Shown here piece after piece: positions 5,626-7,327 of a stretch of 7,327 nucleotides of DNA (position 1 is its first letter; the number at the start of each line of letters is the position of its first letter). A program made the translations under genes and the position numbers. The notes under the pieces are model-generated. The model was not told where the DNA came from and did not search any database. It saw only the letters and a list, made by a program, of their open reading frames with translations. This DNA is from Calditrichota bacterium (lineage in GTDB: Bacteria; Zhuqueibacterota; Zhuqueibacteria; Oleimicrobiales; Geothermoviventaceae). The stretch spans positions 1 to 7,327 of the forward strand of contig JAADFT010000086.1 of the NCBI GenBank assembly GCA_013152765.1. Reading direction: 5' to 3'.

Positions 5626-6876
5626 ATGGGTTCGGAAACGTTCTTCGCGATTCTGGCAATTGTTGCAGCACTCTACATGGCGTGGAACATTGGCGCCAAC
5701 GACGTGGCCAATTCGATGGCCACCTCCGTGGGGGCGAAGGCAATCACCCTTCGTCAGGCTGTTGTCATCGCCGCGGTCCTTGAGTTTTCAGGGGCCTTTT
5801 TTGTGGGCAACCACGTGACCAAAACCGTGGCTGTGGGGTTGATTCACCTTGACAAGGTACCCGACGCTCAGTCGCTGATGCTTGGGGCGCTGGCAGCAGT
5901 ACTGGCCGCAGCCATGTGGATCACGGTCGCTACCTGGAAAGAGTTGCCCATCAGCACCACGCACTCGATCGTCGGCGCGATGGTCGGATTTGGCATCATC
6001 GTCGGGGGGATCCGAGGCGTGGTCTGGACGACGGTTGGCAAGGTGGTGTTGAGCTGGATTGTGTCGCCGCTGTTTGGCGCCCTGGCTGCGTACCTGGTTT
6101 TCCGGCTGATCACCCGCCTGATCTTCGCGCGTGTGGATCCGTTGCGCGCTGCGCAGAAACTGGCGCCGTTTTTCATCGGCTTCACGGTGTTCATCATCGT
6201 GACTTCACTGCTGGCCAAGACCCCGCTGGGCCGACTGGTGGGGCGTCAGATCGGCGTGGAACTGGCGCTGGGGCACGCGATTTTGCTTGGTATCCTGGCC
6301 GGCGTGGTTGTTGCTTTCCTCGCCGGCCTTTTTGTTTTGCAGCGGTTGCGGCGGGGGCGGCAGCCGTACGCGGACGTCGAAGCGCTGTTTCGGAATTTGC
6401 AAATCATGACTGCCTGCTACGTGGCTTTTGCACACGGGGCCAACGATGTCGCCAACGCCGTCGGGCCTGTGGCCACCGTCTGGACCCTTTTCAGGGGTGG
6501 TGAAATTGGGCAGATGGTTGAGGTGCCTGGGCTTCTGCTGGCGATCGGAGGGGTCGGGATCAGCCTTGGCGTGGCCACGTGGGGCTACAAAGTCATCGGC
6601 ACCGTGGGTAGCAAGATCACGGAGCTCACGAACACGCGCGGTTTTTCTGTGGAAATCAGCGCAGCGACCACGGTGCTCATTGCCTCGAAGCTTGGCATGC
6701 CGATCAGCACCACTCACACCGTGGTGGGCGCGGTGATCGGCGTGGGGATGGCCCGAGGCATCGCAGCCCTGAACCTGTCCGTGCTCTGGAACATCGTGGT
6801 TTCCTGGCTGCTGACGGTGCCCATCGCCGGGCTCTCCTGCATGCTGCTGTACGGCGTCTTGAAGCTGATTTTTTGA
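5626..6876 (+). CDS. pit: PiT family inorganic phosphate transporter
   Basis: This 416-residue inner-membrane protein belongs to the PHO4/PiT family, which moves inorganic phosphate, usually as a metal-phosphate complex or with H+ or Na+. Both halves of the inverted duplicated fold keep the family signature. The first is GANDVANS at residues 23-30 followed by STTHSIVGA (from Ser110). The second is HGANDVANAVGP beginning at His270 and STTHTVVGA (from Ser361). About ten hydrophobic segments can be seen. A charged cytoplasmic-type loop (LQRLRRGRQPYADVEALF, about 238-255) lies between the halves. Length is normal and no key residue is missing. It follows the DUF47 gene in the same direction, a common pairing, but the 256-bp structured spacer means it may have its own control. 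No T-rich terminator follows; an inverted repeat of the downstream repeat module begins 31 nt after the stop. Ion coupling cannot be judged from sequence. Confidence 0.97.
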   Translation: MGSETFFAILAIVAALYMAWNIGANDVANSMATSVGAKAITLRQAVVIAAVLEFSGAFFVGNHVTKTVAVGLIHLDKVPDAQSLMLGALAAVLAAAMWITVATWKELPISTTHSIVGAMVGFGIIVGGIRGVVWTTVGKVVLSWIVSPLFGALAAYLVFRLITRLIFARVDPLRAAQKLAPFFIGFTVFIIVTSLLAKTPLGRLVGRQIGVELALGHAILLGILAGVVVAFLAGLFVLQRLRRGRQPYADVEALFRNLQIMTACYVAFAHGANDVANAVGPVATVWTLFRGGEIGQMVEVPGLLLAIGGVGISLGVATWGYKVIGTVGSKITELTNTRGFSVEISAATTVLIASKLGMPISTTHTVVGAVIGVGMARGIAALNLSVLWNIVVSWLLTVPIAGLSCMLLYGVLKLIF

Positions 6877-6907
6877 CCCACCCGTCTCGCTTTCAAGCAG
6901 CTGGTGT

Positions 6908-6929
6908 CGGGCGAAATGAATTTCGCCCG
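6908..6929. repeat. Inverted repeat 1 of copy 1
   Basis: A 10-bp perfect arm (CGGGCGAAAT and its complement) is separated by 2 nt. It is compatible with an 8- to 9-bp stem and a tiny loop in RNA or single-stranded DNA. It begins 31 nt after the PiT stop and could stop or stabilise that transcript, but it lacks a T-run. Confidence 0.8.
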
Positions 6930-6971
6930 GGAAGCCCCGCCCGGGCATCAATGTCCTGGCTACGTTGAGAC

Positions 6972-6993
6972 CGAGCCTGCTAAAGCAGGCTCG
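6972..6993. repeat. Inverted repeat 3 of copy 1
   Basis: CGAGCCTGCT (6972-6981) pairs with AGCAGGCTCG (6984-6993) across 2 nt: ten perfect pairs. The counterpart in copy 2 (7210-7229) keeps seven perfect central pairs. Confidence 0.8.
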
Positions 6994-7144
6994 ACGGGCA
7001 GGATAGCGGCCAGGGGCCTGAGGAGCACCGCTGAAATCATCGGCGTCGATCTGTGTTCATCTGCGGTCGGGTTTTTCTGCGCACCAGGAAACGGAAGCCC
7101 GTGTTCGGCAAAAGGAGGCTGTTCTTCCGGCGAGCGAGTTTGTA

Positions 7145-7164
7145 GGACGAAATTTATTTCGTCC
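7145..7164. repeat. Inverted repeat 1 of copy 2, with a compensatory pair change
   Basis: The 9-bp arms are perfect across a TT centre. Compared with copy 1, the third base of the left arm is A instead of G, and the matching base of the right arm is T instead of C. Pairing is therefore kept despite the change. Confidence 0.8.
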
Positions 7165-7174
7165 AGGCGGCCCC

Positions 7175-7197
7175 GCCCGGGTATCAAATCCCCGGGC
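7175..7197. repeat. Inverted repeat 2 of copy 2
   Basis: GCCCGGG (7175-7181) and CCCGGGC (7191-7197) are perfect complements around a 9-nt loop. In copy 1 the same place (6939-6960) keeps five Watson-Crick pairs plus one G-T, with one mismatch. Confidence 0.7.
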
Positions 7198-7327
7198 TAC
7201 GTTGAGGAAGCGCCTGCTGAAGCAGGCTCAAGAAACGGGACAAACACTGGGGTCCTGGCGAAGTCATCCAAGTCCATCTGTGTTCATCCGCGGTCGGTTT
7301 TTTTTCTGCGCACCAGGAGATGGAACT

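Larger units (their letters stand above)
6905..7094. repeat. Intergenic hairpin repeat module, copy 1
   Basis: This is the first of two diverged copies in the same orientation. In order it holds a 10-bp inverted repeat (6908-6929), a second imperfect inverted repeat (6939-6960), a linker GGCTACGTTGAG (6958-6969), a third inverted repeat (6972-6993), a poorly conserved stretch of about 55 bp, and a tail ATCTGTGTTCATCTGCGG (7049-7066) followed by five T and CTGCGCACCAGGA. No coding potential is seen; a short minus-strand frame through it is a by-product. It looks like a dispersed palindromic intergenic repeat. Confidence 0.75.
7141..7325. repeat. Intergenic hairpin repeat module, copy 2 (may continue past the window)
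   Basis: This copy has the same order as copy 1, offset by 236 bp at its start and 229 bp at its end. It holds inverted repeat 1 GGACGAAAT/ATTTCGTCC (7145-7164), a perfect inverted repeat 2 GCCCGGG/CCCGGGC (7175-7197), the linker GGGCTACGTTGAG (7194-7206), inverted repeat 3 (7210-7229), a shorter variable stretch, and the tail ATCTGTGTTCATCCGCGG (7276-7293) with eight T and CTGCGCACCAGGA. The divergence suggests an old duplication or two separate insertions. The copy runs to within 2 bp of the window end. Confidence 0.75.

Noticed and set aside
5400..5818. Two + strand frames (5400-5783, 5453-5818) starting in the spacer and running into the PiT gene.
   Set aside because: They run far into the well-supported PiT frame in other phases and encode Arg/Gly/Trp-rich products typical of off-frame GC-rich DNA. 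The SD-like AAGGAG nearby lies downstream of their starts.
7063..7076. GCGGT followed by a T-run as an intrinsic terminator (also 7290-7305).
   Set aside because: In copy 1 the only partner, ACCGC at 7027-7031, would leave a 31-nt loop, and copy 2 lacks it. No compact GC-rich stem precedes either T-run.
6205..7187. Two minus-strand frames that begin with similar peptides (M-M/I-PGRG).
   Set aside because: The similarity comes from the two copies of the intergenic repeat, not from related proteins. One of the frames is otherwise antisense to PiT.
6905..7325. The repeats as a CRISPR array.
   Set aside because: Only two long, diverged copies with internal palindromes; no short identical repeats with regular unique spacers and no cas genes.

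Overview
This GC-rich window (about 60% GC by eye) is bacterial, densely packed and transcribed left to right. All six supported protein genes are on the + strand. The subtilisin-like protease ends in a type IX secretion (T9SS) type A-like sorting domain. That points to a member or relative of the Bacteroidota/FCB group, for example Ignavibacteria- or KSB1-like candidate phyla. Four genes have good Shine-Dalgarno (SD) sites, which is unlike typical Bacteroidota. The lineage is therefore only a suggestion.

Layout: (1) positions 2-673 hold the 3' end of a gene for a transglutaminase-like cysteine-protease-fold protein, cut by the window edge. (2) 674-1051 is a gap with no convincing gene. It carries a possible promoter at 910-941. 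(3) 1052-5369 is a tight four-gene run: an exported cyclophilin lipoprotein, a secreted S8 protease overlapping it by 4 bp, a patatin-like phospholipase, and a DUF47/PhoU-like protein. (4) 5370-5625 is a 256-bp GC-rich spacer with several inverted repeats and an unused-looking SD. (5) 5626-6876 encodes a PiT-family phosphate transporter. (6) 6877-7327 is non-coding and holds two diverged copies of a repeat module of about 190 bp with conserved hairpins.

How the genes may work together: the cyclophilin and protease form an exported pair in which the prolyl isomerase may help fold the protease or other envelope proteins. DUF47 plus PiT is a well-known pairing for low-affinity phosphate uptake. 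The patatin lies directly upstream of DUF47, which raises the possibility of a link between lipid hydrolysis and phosphate handling, but this rests only on position.

I see no CRISPR array, tRNA, rRNA, transposase or recognisable defence system. The least explained parts are the paired hairpin repeats at the right end, where one stem shows a compensatory base-pair change, and the structured spacer before the transporter. Both judgements come from reading by eye, without database searches or folding software.
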